From NCBI GenBank assembly GCA_020637775.1, contig JACKJV010000002.1, forward strand, positions 62,001 through 126,000: a stretch of 64,000 nt of DNA. The letters are read 5' to 3'. How positions within the stretch are numbered: the stretch's first letter is position 1; each line of letters starts with the position of its first letter. This document shows positions 1-10,030 of this stretch, one piece after another. Under the pieces are notes generated by a model, which ran no database searches, was not told the DNA's origin, and saw only the letters and a program-made list of their open reading frames with translations. The position numbers and the translations under genes are program-made. The DNA is from Brucellaceae bacterium. Its GTDB lineage: Bacteria > Pseudomonadota > Alphaproteobacteria > Rhizobiales > Rhizobiaceae.

Positions 1-303
1 GATCGGCTTTCCCGAATAGCCCGCTGTCGGCACGAAGTCGGAGGTCAGGAATACCCAGCCGATGGTCTCGCCGTTCTTGAGCGCCGGCGCGACCGCGATG
101 TCCTCGCGCACCGGGCCGTAGGCATCGGCGCCGGGAACCAGGTCCGAGGGCTGCGCCTTGGCGAGGAAATTGCCCAGCAGAGGCGCCGCCGCAACGCTCT
201 GCTGGGCAAGGAACACCGCCAGGAAGGCGGTGACAAGGAGGGAAACAAGCCGGAGGAACCCGGTCTTCGAGGCTGTCAGTGCTGTCTGTGCTGGACGGGG
301 CAT
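1..303 (-). CDS. nosR: NosR N-terminal fragment (cut by window edge)
   Basis: Minus-strand frame opening at ATG 301-303 and running off the left edge after 101 codons, so no stop is seen. It encodes a hydrophobic N-terminal signal/anchor segment (about residues 16-38), then the pattern DLVPGADAYGPVRED and GWVFLTSDFVPTAGYSGKPI, which I recognise as the start of the NosR/NirI flavoprotein family. NosR is a membrane FMN/Fe-S protein needed for expression and electron supply of nitrous oxide reductase. The rest of the nos operon should lie to the left of the window. An NnrR-like palindrome sits about 65 bases upstream. Family call is from remembered motifs; only the N-terminal part is visible. 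Confidence 0.85.
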   Translation of the reverse strand, partial: MPRPAQTALTASKTGFLRLVSLLVTAFLAVFLAQQSVAAAPLLGNFLAKAQPSDLVPGADAYGPVREDIAVAPALKNGETIGWVFLTSDFVPTAGYSGKPI

Positions 304-366
304 TCCCGGCTCCGGATCGCTTTGTGTCGTTCGATCCGGACCCTAGGGATTTCAGCGAAACCGAAT

Positions 367-380
367 TTGCAGTTTCGCAA
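367..380 (-). promoter_or_regulatory. NnrR/FNR-CRP-family binding site upstream of nosR
   Basis: TTGCAGTTTCGCAA has the TTGNN-N4-NNCAA form of FNR/CRP-family sites; with flanking bases it reads TTTGC-N6-GCAAA, a perfect inverted repeat. NnrR-type nitric-oxide regulators favour TTGCG-like half-sites. It lies 64 bases ahead of the nosR start. A weak -10-like TAGGGT (minus strand, about 340-345) lies downstream of it. The regulator gene is not in the window. Confidence 0.6.
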
Positions 381-442
381 ACAAAACGGTGAAGTCATTG
401 ATCATGCGGCAGGACGTCGCGGCTTTGGCGGCGGGCCGGCGT

Positions 443-1537
443 TCAGACCGACGGCGGCTGTCCGCCAATGTCGGCGGGCGCCACGGAAACGGTCTTGATG
501 ACGGCATGAACCGGTGCCCCAGGCGCAAGGCCGAGCGCGGCGACGGAGCGGCGTGTGACACGCGCCAGAACGCGGCCCGCCGGCGTGTCGATGGCCACCA
601 TGGCGCCGGGCCCCCCGCCTTCGCGGATCTCCGACACCGTACCCGACAGGATGTTGAGTGCCGAAAGGCCTTCCGGCTGTTGCCGGGCGAGAATCACGTC
701 ATGGGCGGCGATGCGCACGCGCACGCTCCGGCCTGGCGCCTGGGCAAGATGCGGCAGGAAAAGCACCATGCCGCCGGCTTCCAGTTCGCTCAGCCCGTCC
801 TCGTGATGACGCACCACCCGCGCTTCGATGAGCGCGCCGGCCTCGCGTGAGCCGAGTGGCGTGACGGACGGGTCGCCCAGCACGTCGCCCGGCGGACCCT
901 GGCGCACCACCCGGCCGTTTTCCAGCGCCACGACGGTCGTCGCCAGCCGTGCCACTTCCGATGCCGAATGGCTGACATAGAGGATCGGCACGGCCACCTC
1001 GTCGCGCAGCCGCTCGAAATAGGGCAGGATCTCCGCCTTGCGTGCCTCGTCCAGTGCCGCCAGCGGCTCGTCCGCCAGGATGAGGCGCGGCGAGCACAGA
1101 AGCGCCCGCCCGATGGCCACGCGCTGTTTCTCGCCGCCCGACAGCAGGCCCGGCCGGCGGTCCAGAAGATGGCCGATGCCGAGCATGTCGATGACATGGT
1201 CCGCATTCTCTTGCCGCGCGCCGCGTGGGGCGAACCAGCGGCCATAGGCAAGGTTCTGGCGCACTGTCAGATGCGGAAACAGCCGCCCTTCCTGGAAGAC
1301 CGTGCCGATGCGGCGGCGATGCGGCGGCAAGGCGATGCCGCGCGCGGTGTCGAGAAGAACGTCGCCGCCAAGGGTGATCCGTCCGCTATCGGGTCGCAAG
1401 AGCCCTGCAACGGCCTTGACGATGGTCGACTTGCCGGATCCGGACCGCCCGAACAGGACCGTGACGCCATTGGGCGCAGCGAAGGCGGCGTCCAGCCCGA
1501 AACCCTGGAAATCATGCTTCAGCGCAACCTCCAGCAT
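443..1537 (-). CDS. modC: Molybdate ABC transporter ATPase ModC
   Basis: 364-residue ATPase that powers molybdate import. The start ATG at 1535-1537 overlaps the modB stop by one base (TGATG); the open frame continues upstream but only as antisense-like sequence, so this start is preferred. Walker A GRSGSGKST at residues 30-38, signature LSGGEKQRVAIGRAL near residue 130, Walker B LILADEPLAALD, then a C-terminal molybdate-binding (Mop) domain from about residue 290 (SALNILSGTVSEI). The Mop domain separates ModC from other importer ATPases. Last gene of modE-A-B-C. Molybdenum supply fits a denitrifier that uses molybdenum nitrate reductase (inference). Confidence 0.95.
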   Translation of the reverse strand: MLEVALKHDFQGFGLDAAFAAPNGVTVLFGRSGSGKSTIVKAVAGLLRPDSGRITLGGDVLLDTARGIALPPHRRRIGTVFQEGRLFPHLTVRQNLAYGRWFAPRGARQENADHVIDMLGIGHLLDRRPGLLSGGEKQRVAIGRALLCSPRLILADEPLAALDEARKAEILPYFERLRDEVAVPILYVSHSASEVARLATTVVALENGRVVRQGPPGDVLGDPSVTPLGSREAGALIEARVVRHHEDGLSELEAGGMVLFLPHLAQAPGRSVRVRIAAHDVILARQQPEGLSALNILSGTVSEIREGGGPGAMVAIDTPAGRVLARVTRRSVAALGLAPGAPVHAVIKTVSVAPADIGGQPPSV

Positions 1538-2235
1538 CAGCCGCTCCCGACGCGGGCCGCCACCCGCCGCGCCACGAATTCCGAGAGCAGCAGCGCGGTC
1601 ATTGCGACGGCAATGGCCACGGCGACGAGGCGCGCGGCCGAGGCCTCTCCGCCCGGCACCTGAAGGAAGGCATAGACCGCCGAGGGCAGCGTCTGCGTCT
1701 GGCCCGGAATGTTGGAGACGAAGGTGATGGTGGCGCCAAATTCGCCCATGGCCTTGGCGAAGGCGAGGATCGCCCCGGCAATCACGCCCGGCAGGATCAT
1801 CGGCAGGGTCACGGTGAGAAACACCCAGGCCGGCGACGCGCCCAGCGTCGCACCCGCTTCCTCCAGCTTCGGGTCGACCGCCTCGATGGACAGTCGCATG
1901 GCCCGCACCATCAGCGGAAAGGCCATGATGCCCGCCGCCAGCACGGCGCCGGTCCAGCGGAAGGCAAGGACGATGCCGAACCATTCATCGAGATACTGGC
2001 CGATCAGGCCTCGGCGCCCCATGGTCAGCAGAAGCAGGTAGCCGGTGACGACCGGCGGCAGGATCAGCGGCAGGTGAACGATCCCGTTGACGATCTGCTT
2101 GCCGGGAAAATGCCAGCGCGCCAGCGCATAGGCCAGGAACAGCCCGAACGGCAGGCTGGCCAGCGTCGCCACGCCGGCCACCCGCAGCGACAGCGCCACC
2201 GCCTGCCATTCCTCCGGTGAAAGCCAGTCCGTCAC
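1537..2235 (-). CDS. modB: Molybdate ABC transporter permease ModB
   Basis: 232-residue inner-membrane permease, the usual ModB length, with about five to six hydrophobic segments. The cytoplasmic EAA loop, which docks on ModC, is visible as EEAGATLGASPAWVF followed by LPMILPGVIAGAILAFAK and GEFGATITF, which is typical of ModB/CysTW permeases. It starts four bases after the modA stop and shares one base with the modC start, so the three genes are translationally coupled. Confidence 0.95.
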   Translation of the reverse strand: MTDWLSPEEWQAVALSLRVAGVATLASLPFGLFLAYALARWHFPGKQIVNGIVHLPLILPPVVTGYLLLLTMGRRGLIGQYLDEWFGIVLAFRWTGAVLAAGIMAFPLMVRAMRLSIEAVDPKLEEAGATLGASPAWVFLTVTLPMILPGVIAGAILAFAKAMGEFGATITFVSNIPGQTQTLPSAVYAFLQVPGGEASAARLVAVAIAVAMTALLLSEFVARRVAARVGSG

Positions 2236-2239
2236 GCGA

Positions 2240-3028
2240 TCACTTCAACACGCTGAATCCCTGTCTGGTGAAGGCGGCTTCCGCTTCCTGCCCCGAAAGG
2301 GCCTCGAAAAAGGCCCTGTCCGCGGGGTCGGCAGCATCCTTCAGGAGAAGAGCCGGATAGACGATCGGCGGATGGCTGTCAGCAGGAAAGGCGCCGGCGA
2401 TGGTGACATTGTCCGAGGCGGCGGCATCGGTTGCATAGACAATGCCGTAAGGCGCTTCGCCGGCGGCGACCAGCGCCAGCGCCGCGCGCACATTGTCCGT
2501 CTGCGCGACCGCGGGCGCGACCGCGTCCCAAAGGCCAAGCGTCTTCAGCGCCGCCTTGCCATAGATGCCGGCAGGCACGGAATCGACCATCGCCATGGCC
2601 AGCTTGCCATCGCCAAGCAGTGCGGGCAGATCCAGTTCCGCCCCGATGGCAACCTGTCCGCCCCCCTTGCCATGGGCGATCAGCACCAGCGCATTGGACA
2701 GGATGTCGCGCCGTCCACCCTCTGCCACGAGACCGGCCTTGTCCACTGCGTCGGCCCAGCCCGTATTGGCGGAGATGAAGATGTCCGCAGGCGCACCCGC
2801 CATAACCTGCCTCGCCAGTGCGCCCGATCCCGCATAGGAAACGGTTACCGTATGGCCTGTCTTGGCCTGCCATTGCGAGGCAAGGTCGTCCAGCCCGTTC
2901 CTGAGCGAGGCAGCGGCGAACACGAGAACATCATCGGCCCGGACCGGCGCCTGCATCGCAGGCCAGGCGAGGGCGGCCAGCGCCGCAACGGCTAAGCGGC
3001 GCATCGGGTGTCCGTTCGTGGACCGCAT
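2240..3028 (-). CDS. modA: Molybdate-binding periplasmic protein ModA
   Basis: 262-residue solute-binding protein that captures molybdate/tungstate in the periplasm. Start chosen at ATG 3026-3028 because AAGGA lies about nine bases upstream; an in-frame ATG at 3004 would also leave a signal peptide. Signal sequence RRLAVAALAALAWPAMQAPVRA is followed by mature DDVLVFAAASLRNGLDDLA, the ModA hallmark where the AAASL serine contacts the oxyanion. Later motifs YAGSGALARQ and APADIFISAN are also typical. Two ModE-like operators lie directly upstream. Confidence 0.95.
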   Translation of the reverse strand: MRSTNGHPMRRLAVAALAALAWPAMQAPVRADDVLVFAAASLRNGLDDLASQWQAKTGHTVTVSYAGSGALARQVMAGAPADIFISANTGWADAVDKAGLVAEGGRRDILSNALVLIAHGKGGGQVAIGAELDLPALLGDGKLAMAMVDSVPAGIYGKAALKTLGLWDAVAPAVAQTDNVRAALALVAAGEAPYGIVYATDAAASDNVTIAGAFPADSHPPIVYPALLLKDAADPADRAFFEALSGQEAEAAFTRQGFSVLK

Positions 3029-3054
3029 GGTGGTCGTTCCTTCATCTGCCAAGG

Positions 3055-3078
3055 CAATATGTCTGGCGGGAAATATCG
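3055..3078 (-). promoter_or_regulatory. ModE-like operator, proximal copy
   Basis: On the minus strand the 24 bases read CGATAT-N12-ATATTG. The remembered ModE consensus is a 24-bp palindrome whose outer parts are CGNTAT and ATANCG, so this copy has one outer mismatch. It ends 26 bases before the modA start, where a bound repressor would block the promoter. Confidence 0.5.
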
Positions 3079-3101
3079 CAACGGACACACTGGCAGGCAA
3101 G

Positions 3102-3125
3102 CGTTATTTATCGCCGGACATATCG
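3102..3125 (-). promoter_or_regulatory. ModE-like operator, distal copy
   Basis: CGTTAT-N12-ATATCG, exactly 24 bases, with both outer half-sites matching CGNTAT. It overlaps the last codons and the TAA of modE. Its centre is 47 bases from the proximal copy, so two ModE dimers could bind the modE-modA junction. Confidence 0.5.
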
Positions 3126-3478
3126 GCCAGCATGGACTGTAACGCGACGATCCGGCCGGCATTGGCGGCCGCCGTTTCATCCTCGATGGCGCGATAGAGT
3201 GACAGCACCTGCTCTCCGGCCTGCGTGAGGCTGGCGCCACCTCCTGAAGCCCCGCCGCGCGCGCTCGAAACCAGCGGATCGCGGAAGAATCGGTTCATCT
3301 CTTCCACCAGGCTCCAGGCGCGCTTGTAGCTCATTCCCATCGTGCGGCCGGCCGCCGCGATGGAGCCGGTCTGGCGGATGCGCTCCAGCAGGTCTGCCTT
3401 GCCGGGGCCCAGCATGGCATCGTCCCCGAAGAGAATGCGCAGGCGCAGGCGTGGCGCGTCGGTCTTGCTCTCGCTCAT
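3104..3478 (-). CDS. modE: ModE-type molybdate-responsive regulator, single HTH domain
   Basis: 124-residue protein consisting almost only of the ModE winged-HTH domain: LLERIRQTGSIAAAGRTMGMSYKRAWSLVEEMN is the classic ModE recognition segment. The C-terminal molbindin domains of E. coli ModE are absent. Short ModE proteins are common in alphaproteobacteria, so this need not be truncation. ATG 3476-3478 is chosen because similarity begins there; no good ribosome site is visible, and an upstream in-frame ATG at 3589 would add 37 unlikely residues. Two ModE-like palindromes between it and modA suggest it controls modABC. How such a protein senses molybdate is unclear. Confidence 0.85.
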   Translation of the reverse strand: MSESKTDAPRLRLRILFGDDAMLGPGKADLLERIRQTGSIAAAGRTMGMSYKRAWSLVEEMNRFFRDPLVSSARGGASGGGASLTQAGEQVLSLYRAIEDETAAANAGRIVALQSMLADMSGDK

Positions 3479-3542
3479 GCAGCAGGTATGGCAGCAAGGC
3501 ACGCGCGCTTGCAAGCCCGCGCGCCTTGGCGGCACTTGCGCC

Positions 3543-3576
3543 AAAAGGAAAAGGGCGGCGCCTTGCGGCGCCGCCC
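3543..3576 (-). terminator. Intrinsic terminator of katG
   Basis: Perfect hairpin with 10-base arms GGGCGGCGCC/GGCGCCGCCC and a four-base loop (3553-3576). On the minus strand it is followed by TTTTCCTTTT. It lies 44 bases after the katG stop. Confidence 0.8.
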
Positions 3577-3620
3577 CGGATTGCCCCATCCGCCCCCGGC
3601 ATGGGGCAGATCCGCCGCCG

Positions 3621-5948
<2,328 letters not shown>

Positions 5949-6061
5949 TCACAGCCTTGAGCCGCGAGAGACGAAATGGAAGCGCTGGCTTCGGTTCCTC
6001 CTCGGGAAGAACAATAGCAAAGCCCGACGATTAAATTAAGTTGGATTTCCTGATTGTCGTG

Positions 6062-6076
6062 ATAAGAATTGCTTAT
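6062..6076 (+). promoter_or_regulatory. Candidate OxyR/LysR-type site at the oxyR start
   Basis: ATAAG-N5-CTTAT is a perfect inverted repeat overlapping the oxyR ATG. It resembles one ATAG-N7-CTAT half of the remembered OxyR site with the inner G/C pair changed. The katG-oxyR gap (5799-6074, 276 bases) shows no clearer operator. Position suggests autoregulation (inference). Confidence 0.3.
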
Positions 6077-7022
6077 GAGAAACGTCACGCTCAAGCAGTT
6101 CCGCTATTTCGAGGCGCTGGCCCGCCATGGTCATTTCGGTCGGGCGGCAGAGGCCTGCTCCATTTCCCAGCCCGCCCTTTCCATGCAGATCCGCGAATTG
6201 GAGGAATCCCTCGGTACGGAGCTTTTCGAGCGCGCCGCCCGGCAGATCCGCCTGACCGGGTTCGGCGAGGAATTCGCCGTGCGTGTGCGTGAAATCCTCC
6301 GCTCCGTCGATGAACTGGGCGATCTGGCCCGCGCCTCGCATGATCATCTGGTCGGCCGCTTGCGCATCGGCGTCATTCCCACGATTGCCCCCTACCTGCT
6401 GCCGCGCATCATTTCGGATCTGTCGCGTCTGCACGAAGGGCTGGAAATCCATGTGCGCGAAACGCTGACATCGCGCCTCGTGGAGGAACTGGCCGCCGGG
6501 CGAATTGACACGGCCATTGTCGCGCTGCCCGTTTCCGAACCGGCGCTGACGGAAGTGGCGCTGTTCACCGAGACATTCGTGCTCGTGCGCCCCGACGAAG
6601 ATGCCGCCAAGCCGGTCCCCGACCGGGAGGGCCTGCGCGAGATGCGCCTTCTCTTGCTGGAGGAAGGGCATTGCTTTCGCGACCAGGCGCTTTCCTTCTG
6701 CAACCTGCACCCTGCGCGCCCGCGGGAGCTGCTGGATGGCAGTTCGCTTTCGACGCTGGTCCAGATGGTGGGCGCGGGCATTGGCGTGACGCTCATACCG
6801 GAAATGGCCGTCCCGGTGGAGACGGCGTCCGCGCCGGTATCGGTCGCCCGTTTCAGCGACCCGCAGCCCTCGCGGACCATCGGCATGATCTGGCGCAAGT
6901 CCAGCCCGCTGATCCGGCAACTGCACCAGATCGCGGATGTGGTGCGCCGATGCGGCAAGGCACCGCGCGTCGCCGTGGCAGGCGGAGACGCCGGTCCGGC
7001 GTTCAATGCCGCAGCGTTATGA
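6075..7022 (+). CDS. oxyR: Peroxide-sensing LysR-type activator OxyR
   Basis: 315-residue LysR-family regulator. The N-terminal winged HTH reads FGRAAEACSISQPALSMQIR; the effector domain contains GHCFRDQALSFC, giving C200 and C209 nine residues apart, the spacing of the redox-sensing C199/C208 pair in E. coli OxyR. These cysteines form a disulfide on peroxide exposure and turn on targets such as katG. ATG 6075 is used; an upstream TTG at 6069 is possible but adds only two residues, and no strong ribosome site is visible for either. The last 20 bases overlap the convergent phosphorylase gene. Confidence 0.93.
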   Translation: MRNVTLKQFRYFEALARHGHFGRAAEACSISQPALSMQIRELEESLGTELFERAARQIRLTGFGEEFAVRVREILRSVDELGDLARASHDHLVGRLRIGVIPTIAPYLLPRIISDLSRLHEGLEIHVRETLTSRLVEELAAGRIDTAIVALPVSEPALTEVALFTETFVLVRPDEDAAKPVPDREGLREMRLLLLEEGHCFRDQALSFCNLHPARPRELLDGSSLSTLVQMVGAGIGVTLIPEMAVPVETASAPVSVARFSDPQPSRTIGMIWRKSSPLIRQLHQIADVVRRCGKAPRVAVAGGDAGPAFNAAAL

Positions 7023-8499
7023 CCGGTTCGTGGCCTTGCAGGAACCCGAGTGCATGGGCCAGGTCGCCCTTGTTCTGGGCGTGAAGCGTGAAGAGGGGCT
7101 GGCCCTCCTCGACCTGATCGCCGATGCGCACATGCAGATCCAGCCCTGCCGCCTTTTCCTCCGGCGCGCCTGCGCATTGCGCCGCACGGGCGAGCAGCCG
7201 GTTATCCATCGCCTCGACCCGGCCTGGCAGGGGCGCGGCGACGGCATGCCGGAAGCGCGCGGCGGGCGGTGTCCGCATGCCGCCCTGTGCCGCGCAGATG
7301 GCCTGGAATTTCGACCATGCCTTGCCGCTGGCAAGCGTCCGTTCCGCAAGCGCTTCTCCGGCACCTTCGGCGGCCTTTCCGGTCAGTTCCAGCAAGGCCC
7401 CGGCCAGCATGAGTGCGCGCAGGCGCAGGTCCGATGGCGCATCGCGCGCGTTGCGCAGGACCGCAAGCACATCGCGCGCTTCCAGCGCCGGTCCGATGCC
7501 GCGCCCGACCGGCTGCGCGCCGTTGGTCGTGACAATGCGCAGGTGCAGTCCGAATCGCCGCGCAACCGCGATGAATGTTCGCGAAAGGACAGCCGCTTCC
7601 TGCGCGCTGCGCACCTTTGCCGAGGGGCCGACCGGCATGTCGATGACGACATGGGTCGCACCGGCGGCGATCTTCTTGGAAAGGACCGAGGCGATCAACT
7701 GCCCGTGGCTGTCGAGATCGAGCGCCCGCTCGATCCGGATGAGGATGTCGTCGGCGGGGCTGAGATCCACGGCACCGCCCCAGGCGATGCAGCCTCCCTC
7801 ATCCTCCACCACCCGGCGCAGGCGGTCCAGCGACAGGTCCACCGGTGCCAGCACTTCTATCATGTCTGCGGTGCCGGCCGGCGAGGTGATGGCGCGCGAC
7901 GAGGTCTTGGGAATGGTTACGCCGCAAGCCGCGGCGATGGCGACAATGATCGGCGTGGTGCGATTTCCCGGCAGTCCGCCCACGCAGTGCTTGTCCCCGA
8001 CAATGACCTGCGGCCAGTTCATCCGCACGCCCGTATCGACCATCGCGGTCGTCAATGCCGCGATCTCGTCCGTATCGAGCGGCCGGGCCGCGCAGGCGGT
8101 GACGAAGGCGGCAAGCTGGATGTCCGAATAACGTCCTGAAATGATGTCGCCGAGAATGCCGCGCATCGGGTCGTCACCGAGCCTGTGCCCGAAGATCTTC
8201 GCGCGCACCTGCGACATGGAATCGATGGCCTCGTCCTTGCGGATCGACGCCATGTCGCCATCCTGCGCGCCGAGGCTTTTCCATGCGGCTTCCGAAAGGG
8301 CCGCCTCATCCGGGTCGAGAAGGCTGCCCGAAACAAGGTTGAGTCGCGCGGTCACGGCCCTGCCATGGCACGAAACCCTGAGGCGATCGGGCGGGATCAG
8401 GCCCATGTCGCGGCAGGCTGCGCTGTCGCGGTCAAGATAGACGATCGCTTCATCGGCAGCATCGATGCCCGGCCGCCTGAGCGTCAGCTTCACTTCCAT
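7003..8499 (-). CDS. Thymidine phosphorylase-family protein (AMP phosphorylase-like branch)
   Basis: 498-residue member of the nucleoside phosphorylase II family, longer than E. coli DeoA (about 440) through an extra N-terminal domain of about 80 residues, as in archaeal AMP phosphorylases. Core motifs: KHCVGGLPGNRTTPIIVA for the phosphate site and KTSSRAITSPAGTADMIEVL, where ordinary DeoA has a GRGLGHTGGT-type motif. It would split a pyrimidine nucleoside or nucleotide with phosphate. Start ATG 8497-8499 is set by similarity; an upstream start at 8568 is possible. No ribose-bisphosphate isomerase or RuBisCO is nearby, so the archaeal pathway is unsupported here. Overlaps the oxyR 3' end by 20 bases. 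Confidence 0.8.
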   Translation of the reverse strand: MEVKLTLRRPGIDAADEAIVYLDRDSAACRDMGLIPPDRLRVSCHGRAVTARLNLVSGSLLDPDEAALSEAAWKSLGAQDGDMASIRKDEAIDSMSQVRAKIFGHRLGDDPMRGILGDIISGRYSDIQLAAFVTACAARPLDTDEIAALTTAMVDTGVRMNWPQVIVGDKHCVGGLPGNRTTPIIVAIAAACGVTIPKTSSRAITSPAGTADMIEVLAPVDLSLDRLRRVVEDEGGCIAWGGAVDLSPADDILIRIERALDLDSHGQLIASVLSKKIAAGATHVVIDMPVGPSAKVRSAQEAAVLSRTFIAVARRFGLHLRIVTTNGAQPVGRGIGPALEARDVLAVLRNARDAPSDLRLRALMLAGALLELTGKAAEGAGEALAERTLASGKAWSKFQAICAAQGGMRTPPAARFRHAVAAPLPGRVEAMDNRLLARAAQCAGAPEEKAAGLDLHVRIGDQVEEGQPLFTLHAQNKGDLAHALGFLQGHEPVITLRH

Positions 8500-8637
8500 G
8501 CCGGTCTCTGCCCGCCGCCTTTCGTGTTCCGATGCGCCAGAGTGGGGCGCTTGCACCCCCGCGGTCAAGCATGGCGGGGCATGGTCAATCCGGCCGGAAC
8601 CACTGCCCCGGCCGGCTGCGTCTTGCCCGTCAGCCCG

Positions 8638-10008
8638 TCAGCCGAGCACGGCCTTCACCGCGTCGGCGGTTTTCGAAACCACCTCCTCGCCTTCGGCCCG
8701 TGTCAGGCAGAGCGGCGGTGCGAAGCCCAGGATGTCGCCCTGCGGCATGGCCCGCCCGATCACGCCGCGTTCGAGCAGGGCCGCCGAGACGGCGGGACCG
8801 ATCTTGCGCGAGGCATCGAAGAAGCGCCGGTCGTCCTTGTCCTCGACGAATTCCACCGCGCACAACATGCCTTCGCCGCGCACGTCACCGACATGGGGAT
8901 GGGCCGCCAGCGCGTCCTTCATGGCCGCGTTGAACCAGGCGCCGGTCTCGCCGGCATTGGCGACGAGGTTCAGGCTGTCGATCAGCTTGAGATTGGCCAC
9001 ACCCGCCGCCGCGCCGATGGGGTGCGCCGAATAGGTCCAGCCATGGCCGATGGGGCCGTTCTCGTCCGTGCCCTTTTCCAGCACCGCCCAGACCTTGTCG
9101 GAGACGATGGAGCCCGACAGCGGTGCATAGGCCGACGTCAGCCCCTTGGCGATGGTGATGATGTCCGGCCGGATGCCGTAATGGGTGGAGCCGAACATGG
9201 TGCCCAGACGCCCGAATCCGGTCACCACCTCGTCGGCGATCAGCAGGATGTCGTGCTTGTCGAGCACAGTCTGGATGGCCTCCCAGTAGCCCGCCGGCGG
9301 CGGCACGATTCCGCCCGTGCCCAGCATCGGCTCGCCGATGAAGGCGGCGATGGTGTCCGCGCCCTCGCGCTCGATCAGCGCTTCCAGTTCGGCGGCGCAA
9401 TGGGCGGAAAAGGCCTTCTCGTCCATAGAGCGGTCGGCGCAGCGGTAGAAATAGGGCGCTTCCGTGTGCAGCACCTGCGCCAGCGGCAAGTCGAACTTCT
9501 TGTGGAACAGGTCCAGCCCGGTCAGTGAACCGGTCATCAGGCCCGAACCGTGATAGCCGCGCCAGCGCGAGATGATCTTCTTCTTTTCCGGCCGGCCGAG
9601 GATGTTGTTGTAGTACCAGACCAGCTTGATGTTGGTCTCGTTGGCGTCCGAGCCGCCCAGCCCGAAATAGACCTTGGACATGTGGTCCGGCGCCCGGTCG
9701 AGCACCATTTTCGCCAGCGTGATCGAGGCCTCCGTGCCATGACCGACATAGGCATGGTAATAGGCCAGCTCCTTCGCCTGCGCGGCAATGGCATCCGCGA
9801 TCTCGGAGCGCCCGTAGCCGACATTGACGCAATAGAGGCCGGCAAAGGCATCCAGCAGCCGGTTGCCGTCGCGGTCCTCGATATGCACGCCCGATCCGCC
9901 GGTGACGATGCGGTTGGGGCTTTCCCCGCGCGCATGCTGGGCAAGATGCGTGGACGGGTGGAAGAAATTGTCCCGGTCCCACTGGTCAAGCTGGTCGTTT
10001 TTCAACAT
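8638..10008 (-). CDS. doeD: Diaminobutyrate transaminase DoeD (class III PLP aminotransferase)
   Basis: 456-residue omega-aminotransferase. The PLP lysine is in TIIAKGLTSAYAPLSG; cofactor motifs include GGSDANETNIKL and LIADEVVTGFGR. Sequence alone gives the broad class; the ectoine cluster gives the substrate. DoeD moves the gamma-amino group of L-2,4-diaminobutyrate to a keto acid, giving aspartate semialdehyde. Start at ATG 10006-10008 with AAGGA about eight bases upstream; a longer frame reaches 10062 without a ribosome site. It follows doeC by 22 bases, so it is the last gene of the eutB-eutC-doeX-doeC-doeD run. Confidence 0.8.
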   Translation of the reverse strand: MLKNDQLDQWDRDNFFHPSTHLAQHARGESPNRIVTGGSGVHIEDRDGNRLLDAFAGLYCVNVGYGRSEIADAIAAQAKELAYYHAYVGHGTEASITLAKMVLDRAPDHMSKVYFGLGGSDANETNIKLVWYYNNILGRPEKKKIISRWRGYHGSGLMTGSLTGLDLFHKKFDLPLAQVLHTEAPYFYRCADRSMDEKAFSAHCAAELEALIEREGADTIAAFIGEPMLGTGGIVPPPAGYWEAIQTVLDKHDILLIADEVVTGFGRLGTMFGSTHYGIRPDIITIAKGLTSAYAPLSGSIVSDKVWAVLEKGTDENGPIGHGWTYSAHPIGAAAGVANLKLIDSLNLVANAGETGAWFNAAMKDALAAHPHVGDVRGEGMLCAVEFVEDKDDRRFFDASRKIGPAVSAALLERGVIGRAMPQGDILGFAPPLCLTRAEGEEVVSKTADAVKAVLG

Positions 10009-10030
10009 CGTCTTTTCCTTCAAGTTGAGG

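Noticed and set aside
396..402. TTGATC as a second FNR half-site before nosR
   Set aside because: Only one half-site is present; no matching ATCAA follows at the right spacing.
8590..8615. Inverted repeat CCGGCCGG with a 10-base loop after doeD
   Set aside because: Could end the doeD transcript, but there is no U-run on the minus strand and GC-rich palindromes of this size are common here.
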